NCBI RefSeq assembly: GCF_020382885.2
Contig: NC_058498.1
Location: 12,837,001 to 12,901,000 of the forward strand
From: Scatophagus argus
Lineage: Eukaryota; Chordata; Actinopteri; Scatophagidae
DNA length: 64,000 bases
Reading direction: 5' to 3'
A program made the position numbers and the translations under genes. Within the stretch, counting starts at the first letter, position 1, and each line of letters begins with the position of its first letter. The notes under the pieces are model-generated. The model did not search any database and was not told where the DNA came from. It saw only the letters and a program-made list of their open reading frames with translations. This document shows, one piece after another, positions 42,001 to 55,200 of this stretch.

Positions 42001-43202
42001 TGGGGTCAATAGCAGCTGACTGCTAAAAGTTTCAGAAATATGTATGTAAACTCAGTAGGTTTAAGGCTAATTTAAGTGCAACCCAAATTTACATTTATTT
42101 GTTTATTAAAAATTTCTGAATTAAAAAAAGAAGTGGGCTTTTATCAATCAGCTAATACACTAACTGTTAGCTAATCTGTAGGTATGTGAAATGGTGTTTA
42201 GAAATACTACGGCTCCTTCTTTTCTTTAAAGAAGACCTACTGGTAAGAAATAAAGTAAACTAAGCTCACATAACTTTACATAACTTTCAACTGTACAGAC
42301 CCAGTGAAGGCTTGCATGAGTTTGTCTCACTTAGCACAAGCTGGAAAAGAAAAACAGAAGAATCTTCCCCGAACCGAACTCTCTCTTATTAAAATGAATT
42401 ATTATTACAAAACAGCATGAAAAAAAACCAAAATAGTTCGTCTGTAATCTGCTGACCAAAACAAGTCACATCCAGTGGCAACACTAGAAATGTACTCCAG
42501 AAGTTCAGACGTCTGCAATAAGATGATGAGGAACAAGAACAACAAAATGAAATTTTAACAACTGTACAACCACACAATACACATTTAGTCCACAGAACTC
42601 GATTCATTAGTCCAGAATGGAGTATTTACACTGTGCAAATGAAACAGCAAGCAGAGAGCGTTCATTTATTAAGAGGTGGATCATATCAGAGCTCCTGTTC
42701 AATCGTATGTTGTGGTTCCAGGTCGAGTAGAAGCAGACGGTTAAGGTCAGGGGGTGCCGTCGCTACACCTTTCACTTTTCGTGCTCCACTAACCTCAGTC
42801 TCGATCACTCGACCAACATGACAGATCACATTGGCCTTTTCAGTCAAATGCCCTTCAGCTCTCACAAGTCTTTGGATTGGTATAACTTAATTTTAAACCT
42901 TTTCATACATGATACACAAACCTTTGTTTTGCCAAAAATTTCCTCTCTATACCTGCTGTCCTCTTAGGTTGAGAATTTGAACTCAAAATTAAATAAAAAA
43001 ATGAAACTGTGGCAGCTTCAAAACTAAGATGGAGTAGCAGTGTTAAATGGAAATGTTCTTTCTGCATGGGCTACTGCAGTGCTGACCTTACTCAAACCTA
43101 CGTAACAGCACACCTGCCCACACTAAACATACCATCAACATCACATTATGTCATGTAAGAGGCTCCTTGGAATGGGACACATGCTGATCTGAAGGCTGCA
43201 GT
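39062..43202 (-). other. Probable arhgef18 3' UTR and downstream
   Basis: No coding exon. Two minus-strand AATAAA signals (plus-strand TTTATT) are candidates: 42665-42670, about 0.5 kb after the stop, and 39062-39067, about 4.1 kb after it. The low density of recognisable repeats suits a long UTR. An (AT)n run is at 41169-41192. Confidence 0.4.
41169..41192 (+). repeat. (TA)n microsatellite
   Basis: About 11-12 TA units. Confidence 0.9.
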
Positions 43203-46200
43203 TTAGAAGAAGATGACGTCCTCCTTGTTGAGGTCTTCTGTGTTGATCTTGTAGGGTGGCGGCAAGCTGTGGCTGTGGCTGAGGCCGTGAATATTTACCT
43301 GGACATGGGACTGGGCGTTAGCGCTGTGGCTCTGCGGCTGCACATGGGCCTGGAACGGGAGGGAGCCGGTGCTCTGCGAGTGGGGAGGGATGGTGGGAGG
43401 CTGCATGGAGGGCTGAAGATGGGACTGTGCAGGGGGCATGGGAGGTTTCTGAACATTTGGAGGGTGGGAGGTGCTGATGGAGGAGGTGGACTGGGGGTCT
43501 GGATCACCGCTCTCTGGAGGACTTAGCTGATCTGTCAGAGACATACAAGAAAGGCTATTAGAGAACAAGGGATTACTTTAAAAATAGCATAAAAGCTAGC
43601 AGCAGATTAGTTATTAGTACCTGTGAACACAGGCTTACCCAGCCTAACTGCAATCTATCACATAAAAATCCTGCCAGTGTTTCCTTTAGGCAGCAGTAAT
43701 TGTGAGGGCGCAGGATTAAAGTGTTAACATGTCTGTGTCAGCAGTACACCCTGCCATTAATCACAGTAAAGCATGTGAAACTGATAGGTGTTTACAGAGG
43801 GTGAGGCTGGGCATGAAGGTAAGCTTCAGGGAGGAGGAACGTGATCGGGTGGGGTCCGGTTTGTCGAGGCAGAGAACGTGTGTGCGTCATGTTTGTGTTT
43901 GTGAGAACCAAATTTAATAATGTAGCAGACAAGACAGACGAGAAGAGATTATTATGTTTGGGTTTCTGTCCTTACGGAGCAAAGGAGGAAGCGTGGGCGT
44001 GTGCTCAGGAAGGGTTTGTGTGTATGTAGAAGAAAAAAAAAAGTAGTACCTGCGTGATGATGCAGGGAGGAAGGCTGAGGAGGGGCCGACAGCGGGAGCT
44101 GCTGGTGGGGGCTGATGGAGCGCTTGGCCTTGAGGGAGCAGTCATCTCGGGCGGACAGCTTCAGCGGCAGCATCTGCTTCATATCCACTGAGGCTGGGGG
44201 GAGGGAGAGCAAAGAGGGAGAAAAGACAACAAGAGACAAACACAGACAGAAGGCGATTCAATTGTAAAATTAGATTTCACTGGAAAATTAGAGCAGCCTA
44301 GCCCCTCTCAGGCCACTTTTCCATATATCCGAGGGCAGACTCAATTCAGACAGCTAATGTGATCCTAATGAGCTACTTGAGTCATGCTGATCAGGTCACG
44401 CTCATGCCAGGAACAGATGGCTTGTATACTGATGACAGTGAGCAATAAAAATCCATTTTAAAACAGAAAAAGCTGCATTGTTATACATCAACTGCAAGAG
44501 TAAAAGAGAGGAGAAAAGCTCAATGCAGCACTCACAAAACAGTACTTTTATGTTAGTATGAGTGGCGTCTGACACACTGCAGGCAGCTGCTTTTTGACAG
44601 GAAAACACAACATCAAAACATCAAACTGTGTGACTGTTGAGGGGCAGGCTGGTAGAAAGTGTGTAACAAAAAAGTCCAACAATCCACGAATGAATGTCTG
44701 AGTTATTTCCATTAAAAATTTCTATTTGTGAGTGCACATTATGTAAAGAACGAATACGCTAGGACTGTAACGATTAGCTGAAAAAGCCTCTCATCTGTTT
44801 ATTTTCCTATCTAACTTACTTACCAGTGCTGTCAGTGCGATGTGAGGCTTTGCTAATTTTGCCTCCTTTTCCTTTGCCGCTGCTGAAGGCTGCCAGCTTG
44901 GTGGGGATCTGCTGTTGCACCCCCACCGCTTTGTGCTGCTGGTTGGTGGTGCTGAAGAGATGAAGGGGCACCTCTGTCTTCAGCGGCAGCGTTGAGGAGC
45001 TTGTCTCCCGACGCATCACTTCGGGACGCTCTGGATAGTCGGCTGGCGCAACAGACAGGCTGCCGCGCAACTGGGGCTTCTGGGGAAGGGGCAGGTCGGA
45101 GGCACCGGTGGAGGTGGCGTGGCCAGAGGACAAGAGGAGCTCCCCGTTCAGGCTGCCGGACAGAGGAGTCACCTGGAGGAGGAGACTGCAGGTTATTTGC
45201 TGAGATGTGACTTAAGTCTTCTTCACATCTTCAAAACTTAAAAATCAGTACTCAAGTTTACAAAGGGATGGCTTCCCAACACTGCACTGTAATTATCCAT
45301 GTTTGTAGTTGGATTTAGAATCTGAGTTGTGGAACTTGTCACGTTTGCATGTTGTGTGTACTGTTAGTTATGCATGAGGATCTTTTTAGTATTTTTTTGA
45401 AGAAAAAACAAAAACTGATCTTCTTAAGAGTACGGAAAACACTCTTGCACACAGAGACAGAAACTATAAATCGTCTGTGTGCCGCCGTGCCATTACAGAC
45501 ACACAATCTGTTGAGGAACAGGGCTTTTATGGGCTGAGGAGGGAATCAGAAACACATGAGACGCTTTCTGCTGAGCACACAGTTTGGTAAGTTTGGTAAC
45601 AAGCTTTTGATGTGCTCCAAGAGGCTCAAGGACAATGTGCACGCGCGCACACACACACACACAGACACGCACACAAAATGAGAAACATAAAACCCTTAAT
45701 AGTCCCTGTGCACATAAAGGCGTGTCTAACAAAACAGGCTGGGCTGTTAAACAAGTACGGGAACAAGAAAATGGGTCTCATGACATCAGTGGATAAAAAG
45801 ACACTGACTGCATTGTCCACTTAATTACTAGACTGAAGGAAAGATGATCTACAGATAGAGCCAACATTATCATCCAATCTACATTCAGAGAGTCTGGCCT
45901 GGAGGATTTCTGCTACAATGGAGCCATGCAGTGTTTGTATGCACTAGTAATCCCAGATGTGTTGCAATACTTTGGCTATAAAGAGCATCTTTTCACCATG
46001 TTAAAGTAAAACATACAAGTTTAAACCCTTCAACATTGTGACCCGGAGTGCTGAGGACACGTGTCACACGTTAAATGGAAAAAGTCAAAATATAAAAGAA
46101 AACCAGTCATAAAGGTTTAGGATGGTTGTTAAGAATCAGCAACCACGTAAATAATAAACAACCTCCAAAAGCAAATTCTTCAAAGTCTTCAGACCAGTTA

Positions 46201-49200
46201 TATTATATTATATCAGACTAGTTTAATAACATTTGAGGATGTTTGTTTCTTTGAATTTTCAGTGTTGTGAAATTAAAGGTCCACTAAATAGACATAAGGA
46301 TTAATAATAAACAGTGATCAGTCACAACATTGATACACCTGCTTGATATTTTGTATGTCCCCTTTGTGCTGTCAAAACAGCTCTGACCCGTCAGGGTAAA
46401 TGACCCAGGACCTCGGGGGGTATTTTGTGGTCGCTGGCATTGGGTCATCTGCATTGAGGTGGTAGGTTGGACACCACTTATTCTGGTGCATCTCAGAGAT
46501 TCTCGATCAGGTTGGGGTCTGGAGAGGCTGTGGGCCGTTGTTATGAGGGAGGCTGCCGCTGACGGGAAAGGTTGTTGAAATGGGGGAGGGGTGTATTTGG
46601 TCTGAAATGTTTAGGTGGCTGCTATGTGTCAAAGAAGATCCACATGATTGCCAGAAACCAAGGTTTCCCTGCATAACACTGCACTGTAAACAGATGATTA
46701 ATTTTATTCACTTCAACTGTCAGTGGCATTGATGTTGTGGCTGATCAGTGCACATCTTCATTCACTGGAATCACATACAGCTGTTGCACTACAAGTAACA
46801 AAGTAAAAGGTTTAACGTAGACAACTAGTGGTTATTAATGTTATTGTTATATTATTGTTAAAGGGAAATGATGGCACTGGCTGGTAAAAGAACATTTAAA
46901 TCACTAAATACTGATTGGTAAAATAATATGTAAGAAGTTTTTAAAAATGTCAGTATATCACCAAACAAATATCAGCCAGTCAATCTAACACCAGTTTTAA
47001 CTGCAGGGTCTTTAACTTGTAGTCAGGCATCATTGGTCTGTAACTCTCTGTTTGGTTATGCATTCCACATGCTACATGACTGATGACCGTGCAGAATACT
47101 TCCTGTGGAGATGAGGAACATTCGATCACCGTGTTTTACAAGGCATGAAGGGCAAACTCATCCCACTGCGACTGCGTGTGCAGACTGTAGCTTTCCCCAG
47201 TTGTAACGGCAGAGCATGACAGCATGACCCCAGGCAGAGTGGGGCCCTGCAGTGGGGAAAGTCTCCACACTTCCATCCCTAAATCCCTTTTTTTTTCTTT
47301 CCTTCCATCATTTTCCCCTCTTTCTGCACTCACTCATTTTGGCACACAGATGTTCTATTGTCCCCAAAACAAGGTGATCGGCTTCAAGCGGCATAAACAG
47401 CAGGTTTCCAGGGCAGTAATGGTGCGGAAGCTACAGAGCACAAACAGGCCTGACTGACAGCACATAAACAATTAGCACTGGCTGCCTTCCAGAGGCTTCT
47501 GTTAATGACAGGCTTGGACTAGCTAATTATATAGCCAGGTTCTTTTCATCCTGAAACTTCCTGGATACTATCATTTCATACATATCTCCAAAACACTGCA
47601 CAGTGCCCTGTACACAATGGACAGCCAGTGGAAAGGAGATACCGACTGTTACCTAAACTGGATGATGTTTGGAGTCGGAGAACATAATGTGGAAAATGAT
47701 AAAAAATATAGGGGGGAAAAACAATTGAGAATGAGTTTCTATGGGCTGTGTGAAGCCTTGAGTTGTGGTAAATAATGAGTTTAGCAAACGCTACAGGTTT
47801 AACCCCGTCTAATCCAAAATTAAATTATGTCTAAATGATCACAGAGCAAACATTATTTTTAAGCTCGGTGGTGAGCAATGACTCGGCTATTTATACAGTG
47901 ACTCAGAGTCAGGACTTTTGAGGCGAAACATTACGTCAGAGCTGAAATGATTACTGGATTAATAAAATTACTCAACAACACTTTGAACTCTTACAGCAAA
48001 CATAACATTCTCTGATTCCAGTTTTTACAATGTGAAGATGTTCCACTTTATCAGTTTTATATCAGTGGAAAATGGAATATTTATTTTTTTTGAATTGTTG
48101 GCTGGACAAAACAAGACATCTGAACTTCTTCTATTTAACATTTTTCACAGTTTCATACACTTAAGACTTGACAGATAATTAACCAGGAACATTACGCAAC
48201 TATTTTACCTTAAAATAATGACTTTATAATCATTTTGATGGGGCACTGACTTATAACTGCCACCTGAACCCCAAATGGTTGTTTCTGCACTATGTTACTT
48301 TGCTTAGGCAAGTACGATCAAAACATTTTATAGCACTGAATAACATTTTTTTTTCTAGGGGAGGATCCCCAATTTCACTGATTATCTAACTGAACAAGTC
48401 TGTTCCCCATTTTAAAACATAACCAGGCACCCTGATCATCACTTTTATCCTATTAAAGATTCTTGTGAAACTATGTCATAACTAGCATTTGAACATTTGA
48501 GTTGAGTGACCTTGGCCCCTGACCACCAAATTCTAATCAGTCCATTGTTGAGTCCAAGCGGACGTTTGTGCTAAATTTGAAGAAATTCCTTCAAAGCATT
48601 GAGAAATATCACATTCATAAGAATGGGATGAACAAATGGACAGCCTACTGGCGAGCATAAAAACCAAACTATTGATTGACAACCTGCACATGAATTGAAA
48701 ATGAAAATAATCTTTTTGTTTAAGCCCTCTATCAGGTTACCTAAACCTGAAGACTCATGGCTAAAAACGCACGAAAGAAAAGGGCAACTTAGTTTATAGA
48801 CAATTAGTCCAGGGTGAACCCTGCCTCTTGCCGGTAGTCAGGACAGGCGACCCTGACAGATAAGTGATATACAAAATGGATGGATGGAAGGAACAGAAAA
48901 GTATTGCACACAGTGTGCAGCAAACAGGTGGAAGAGCTACACTGACAGATGGTGCAGAAAGATCTGCCCTAAAGCTCAGTGTTCTGTATTAGCTCTGCAA
49001 AGCAACCAATACTGACTGATTATAAAAGAAATGAGTCACAATCATGTTGGTAGGTGTTTGCGTGTGTGTGTTACTGAGTAAAACGGTACTGCTTGGATTT
49101 TAACTTTTTTTCCCAGGCTGCAGGAACACACTCTGACAACAGCATCATAAATCAGCCTGAAGGACCGTGGCTGTAGAGGGGAAGAGATAACCGAGGGCAG

Positions 49201-52200
49201 GGGACACAAATACAGGTTACTGTTTTAACACTGACACTTTTCATGTTTCTCTTGAGTTTTGCCAACCTTAACCTTTCAGGTAGCAAGCAGTTTTATATTT
49301 TTCCCGCTCTTGATCAAAAAGCTGAAAAAAAAAGAGCAGCTGTTAAAATAGATGCTTTGCCAAAAGGCATCTTAACTGACATAACTGAAGAGCGACAGTT
49401 ATTCTTCCATGCATTTCCACTTCACGACTTTTCTGGGAGACCAAGGTTTGAACCACTGACTTTGAAGTCATGAGCCCAATTTATACGCTCAAGTGTTTCC
49501 ACTGACTGCATACCATTGATACTGACTGCTGTTTTGTGTAGGTAATTTCTCTTCTTGTTTACAGTTAATCAAATCCCCCAAAAATCCAGCTCCAAGCTTG
49601 ATTATGAACATGCCTTACGACTTGGCATTTACAAGACTATTGAGCAAATCAGACTTGAGGCTCTGTCCTGGGACAGAGCCAGTAAAGGAGTTTGCACCCA
49701 GTGCCTTGCCTATCAAGGGGCCAACTTTGATCAGATGAGATAAAACATGAAAGAGAAGCTCCCCTGAAGTCAGGACATGCTGCGACTAGCACCGCTCTTG
49801 CACAAACACTCACATATGTTCTGAAACACAAACACAGGGAGGCATGTCTTTTCATTTATAAGGTCTAATTATAGCTCAACGGGTTTGCTGATGAGTCTTA
49901 ATGTTGGGTGGTGCTGATTAAATGTCTGTTGATATCAGGCTGGCATGGAGCCTGGAACAGATTCTTAGGTCACAGTTGATGAAAAGACTGTTTGATGTGT
50001 TTGACAAAGAGGGGGAATTAAACCACTTCCAAATCTCCCACAACCGCAGCCAAGAAAGTCCCATAACCGATCCAACAGTACAGAGCTGCAAACCATACTC
50101 CTGCATGTATACAAAACACACAAACACATTACTAAGCTGGTCTAAAACAAATATTATGGCCGTGATTTAATAGGGTGCTGAGTATTGACAGGGTCAACAC
50201 TGCAGCTGCTTCAGGTCTTATCTTTCAGTCTACGCCACAAACAAACTATGCAGCAATCTTATTCACATCACTATTTCAGTGATGGCCTCTGTAATTACCA
50301 GGGTCCCTGGATTACTCATCACTGTAGATTAGATCAGTTGAGCCAGAGGCTTCTTTGCTTCACAAGACCAGAAACTGTGGTTTCCCAGGAGTTACCATGA
50401 AGTGTTCCAAGTACAGCTCTCAGTCAGAAGTCTGTCTTCTGCAGCCTGTTATGAGATGAAAAATGCAATAACTCACGTCAGCTGGTTGTTTTTGTGTACG
50501 CCTGGAGTCAAGACTCCAGCCAACTGAGGACGGAGGCACGTCATGAAAGGCCTTGTTACCATGAAATCTTTGGGGTGGCAGATAAGTAGCCAGATGTCTG
50601 AGGATGTTATGAATAAAGGTGCAGTAGATAAATAAGAAGAGGAAGACAGGCACTGTGGCATTTTTTTTTTTTTTTTGGACTTGAATGGACAACACTGTGT
50701 CATCCATCAGTCACTCAGCTTGGTATGCAGAATGAAGAAACACTGACCAACAAGAGATAACTGTGATGCACACCCAGGTAGGAATGTCAGACAGCAGAGA
50801 GCTGGAGACAAACTCAGTCAGAAAGGCATTTGTGTCAGTGTGGCCCTGGCAGACAGCTCATCGGGTGATTAGTCCAACTTCTTGGAAAACAGCAAGCCAG
50901 TTTTTTCACATACTGACCAACTTTTCAAGGAGGAAAAATGACAGTGAATCACACTGCTGTCATGACAGCATGACAGCATCAGAGTGAACAACCCCATCAT
51001 CAGGTGTGATTTGCATCAGGCTGATGATGTATTCATACAGTAAGGAGGCGACACTCTTCATGCTCCTCTCCTTGTGACAAAATGTATCCAGCAATTAAAT
51101 CAAAACCAGTTTATAAAAATTACAAAACCAGCTATGCATTAATAGCGAAAGCCATACAAGAAAAAGCGCACTTCAGGTATTTTAATAATAATTTGACAGC
51201 ATGTGAGGATATTGTTTACACTGAAGAACAACTACTTGTGTAAAGTTTATGGATGGGCAAAGTGATAATCAGAATGAATAATTTAGCCTTAAAATAATAT
51301 TGCAGTGTAGCTTTGCAATAACAAACTTTATGATATATCATAGAATTCTTAAAAAAAAAAAAACATTATTAATTGTTGCCACTAATAAAGTGTGTTTGGT
51401 TGTCTCGTGTTTTCGGGCTCTCTATAAAATCAACTTCATGAAACATGGTGAAATCTGTAATTTCATTAATTTGTATTTGAATACTGTGATAAAAGATGAC
51501 ACGTACTGTGATTGAGGTTTTGCATTCATACCCCTAATAAGCACAGCACAACTGCTGTTACAAGTTAATCTTTTCAGTTTGATTAGAAGATAAAGTCAGT
51601 ACAGAGATAAAACTGAACATGGTACACTTACCCTTATGTCTAATCAGCTTGCCAATCACTAAAACGGGATCTTGATATAGAGCTTTGGAAACACTAAAGG
51701 CTGATATTAAGTGACTTTGCCATAGCTCCTTGACAGATCTGTTAGCAGAGCATGGAATTACAGTCAGTGACTCTTCCTCAAAGCTCTTCTCCCATGAAAC
51801 TCACAAACAATGGCCTGCATTGTACTGTGAGGAGGGAAAGACTCAAACAAGTAAGGAAACACAGGGAGGACAAAAAGGAAAAAGGGGTAAAGGAGAGGTG
51901 AAGAGAAAGACTGCACCTTGTGTAGGTGGAGTCCAGGACTCAGTGGTTAAAAATGTATTAGTTTTATGCACTTTTATCTCGTTCCTATCGCTGAAACACG
52001 CTGTGGGAGCTGACACCAAATTCCAACCAAGCACATTTCTACTTTCGCATTTGCTACTAATGGATGACAATAATATGAATAATTACAGAACAATCTAACA
52101 CTGATTTAGGGGTGACCGAGGCAGACACTGCCATCAAAAGCAGAAGACTGGCAAGATTATAAGTGCAAACAGCCACCCAGCACTTCGACCTTGTCTTCAG

Positions 52201-55200
52201 TTTTACTACTACCACTTTAAAAAGGTGCAGTAATACACTCTTTTGTGATCTTAAAGTCAGAGTTGCATATTTTTCAAAAGTATTTTTTAAAATCAGTGTT
52301 ATTCTAAGCTTCATTTATAGTTTCTTCTATGTGACTCACAGGGTACACATGATGTAAATTTGGTCTGCTAACGTGCTAAACATCCTCAACTTCTACTTGA
52401 CAGTCCTGGCCTGTATGCTGAGCCTCTTCTCTAAACATAAGGCATACTGTGATGTTCTTGCATAAACAAATTTTGCATTTTGTTCTGCCATTAAACACCT
52501 ACTTATGGCATTTAATATCATATCCACCACAATTTCCCCCACCTCAATTGTCTTCCTCTTGATCTTCTTCTGGTTTTCCAGGCGTTCCTTTTCTTTCTCC
52601 ACAGCTCTGGTGGACTCTCTCAGCCTCTCCAGGTCCTGCTGGTACATCTCCCTCTGACTCTCCAGCTCCTTCCTCTCCTCTGCCAGATGCTCCTGCATTA
52701 AAAGAACCATAAATTCAAATATAAAGCATGAAGTTCAGCCTTCTGCACATAACTTTTGCTATTAAAATCTGTCCCACAGTCCTCAGGTAGGACAGAGCAC
52801 TTCACCTCCAGCCGTCTGCACTCCTCCTCCCTCTGTCGGAGCCTGGCCTCGGTGGCCTCGACTTGCTGGCGGTGCCGCTCCCTCTCCCTTTCCCAGCGCT
52901 GCTGCTCCTGCCGGTGCTGAGACTGCAGCTTGTGGAAGCTGGCCAGCTCTTCTCTCTGGAGGGCCAGAGCCCGCTGCTTCTCCTGCTCCAGGAGGACGTT
53001 CCCTCTGTGGCGGCCAGACAGCGAGGCCCGCTGCAACTCAATGTGACTGTCCCACTGTGATATGATGGCCTAAAGGCAAGGATAGGAGAAAAGTATTACA
53101 AGATCAATAGATATCATATTTGAGTTTTGAAGTGAGAATATGTTTATTTGTTGTTATAACATGTTGGTTATGAAAATTCTCAAGTTTAAGTGATTCAAAC
53201 CGCAAACACAAACCTCAAATATAATTAGACATCAGTGACAGTATTACCTGCAGACTATAGAGCCTTTGCGAGAGCATCAACACCCTGTCGAAGAACTAGA
53301 ATGGAGACAAGGGCAACGTTATCATAATCATATAAACACCCGCCCCAAAACAGTACATAATTTTGATTAGCAAACTTCTTATGGATGTATCTTTTTTTTG
53401 CTCAGCAGGCATAGCTATGAATACCAACTCCAGAGGTGTAGTGTTGCACAAGGTGACAGAGTTACCTCAGCCTCAGGGAAGGAGTTGGACCAGATGTTGT
53501 TCCATCTGGCAGGAGAGCAGCAGCTCTCATCAACCTGAGCAACAACAGTCAGAATCACAGCCAGTCATGAAGCAACATCACTGTTCACCATTATCCTGCA
53601 TGAAAGCTGAGCACCATCTTTGGTATAAAATACTACTCAAATATTTGTCAGAAATTTGTTAGTATTTCCCTTGGAGCGACACAAAACCAGTTTACCTTTA
53701 CTAAAATTACCTTATTTAAAACCCTTTTGTAGGTCCACAAATTGCGCAAACTCTGTATGAACCTTTTCACAGCACTACAACTTTCCTCAAAAGTCTGCCT
53801 GATCGTTCTCAAAGACCAGGATTTCATGGAAGGTAAACCAAGGAGCACATTGTTTTATCAAGGCTTCATCTATTTATGATAATCTGGAGTGGTCTGCGAG
53901 AGGAGGGTTACAGTAAACATAAGGTCATGGAAAATTTCCAATTGACTCGCTCTGGCTATTACTATTTACAGGAAATAGCATGGTGACTCATCCCAAGATA
54001 TACTGTGCGCACATGTGTATGTGTTTACGTGTGTGTATGCGTATGAGCTCCTACCGTCTGCTCCAGGGTGTGGCTGCCACAGAGGTCTTTGAGCTGTGGG
54101 TCTGAGCTGGCTCTCTGGCTTCTGTCTCTGTTTCTGGGCTCGCCAGAAAAGTTCTTCTTCACACTGCCATCTGGCACAGACACATCAACACAGACACACA
54201 CAAAGACATACACACTATAATAATTAAATACACCCACAGAAATACTGACAATCACAAACACTGCACAGAAACAACACACATGTACATTTAAATCTGGCCC
54301 CATGGCTGTCTTGAAATGCCTTGTTTTAGTTAGAAAAAACAATGAAACCAATTCAAGGGATTAAAGCATTTTATTTACTTTTATGTATAATTTGTTAATG
54401 GCATAAATGCTGCTGAAAAACAACTGCAAATCCATTAGCTGGCAGACTTCTTCAGGGACTGGACTGTGCTGGACTCACTCTTACTGAGGATCGTAGGGTT
54501 GCTGTCATAGCCTCCAAAGGTATCCGCTCGCCTGGGCAGAACCCCTGTGCCATTGCCATCCTCAAGCCGTGAGGTTGGAGCCTCATCCCTGACTCCAGAC
54601 TGTAGCAGGTTCTGGAGGTTCTCCACTGAAGTGAAAAAGAAAGGAAGTTAAGGCTGAAAAGCCGGACTTAGTGAAGGGTATGAGGGAACAGAAGCAAACA
54701 GTCCAGATCAAATCTGTGTGTAAAATTCACACAATGCCATGGTTGCCTTACATTTGAATCTAAAGCAGACACACATATCATGCAGTATCATCCTACCCTC
54801 AGTGATAGCTTCTTTGAGAAGGGTCTCCCCCTGCTGGAGGTCTGGGACATCTCCTCGGAGCAGAAGTCTGGTACGTGAAGCTGTATCCTCTGGACCAACC
54901 ACAGACTCTGCAAATTCTGCAAAAAGCTGCAGCTTTTCAGCAAGAGCCTGGGTGATCACCACATCCCTCTGGCTCAGTCGTTCTACAAGAAGAAACATGA
55001 CACAGAATAAGTGAACATTTCATTCCTTAAACAATGAATAATGATGCAGGTTGCGACACACGCTACTCAAAAGTGCATCACCACAGCAACCCTTATTCTT
55101 TAACCACACCCAAATAGTTTTAGTGTTTTAAACCACTTTTGCCGCAAAGAAGAACATTTTTATTTGCTAAAACAATTTTGACCTCCTGAGGTGAGATGTA

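Larger units (their letters stand above)
45173..52542 (-). other. 7.4-kb arhgef18 intron
   Basis: Separates the coiled-coil exon from the tail exons. No exon seen inside. It contains a CA-type microsatellite at about 45650, an inverted-repeat element (46312-46750) and old dispersed repeats (48500-48665, 48809-48892). Confidence 0.8.

Noticed and set aside
49441..49480. tRNA-like words (GTTTGAACCACTGAC) near a genomic TTTGAAGTCA
   Set aside because: Too short and without paired arms; at most a SINE scrap.
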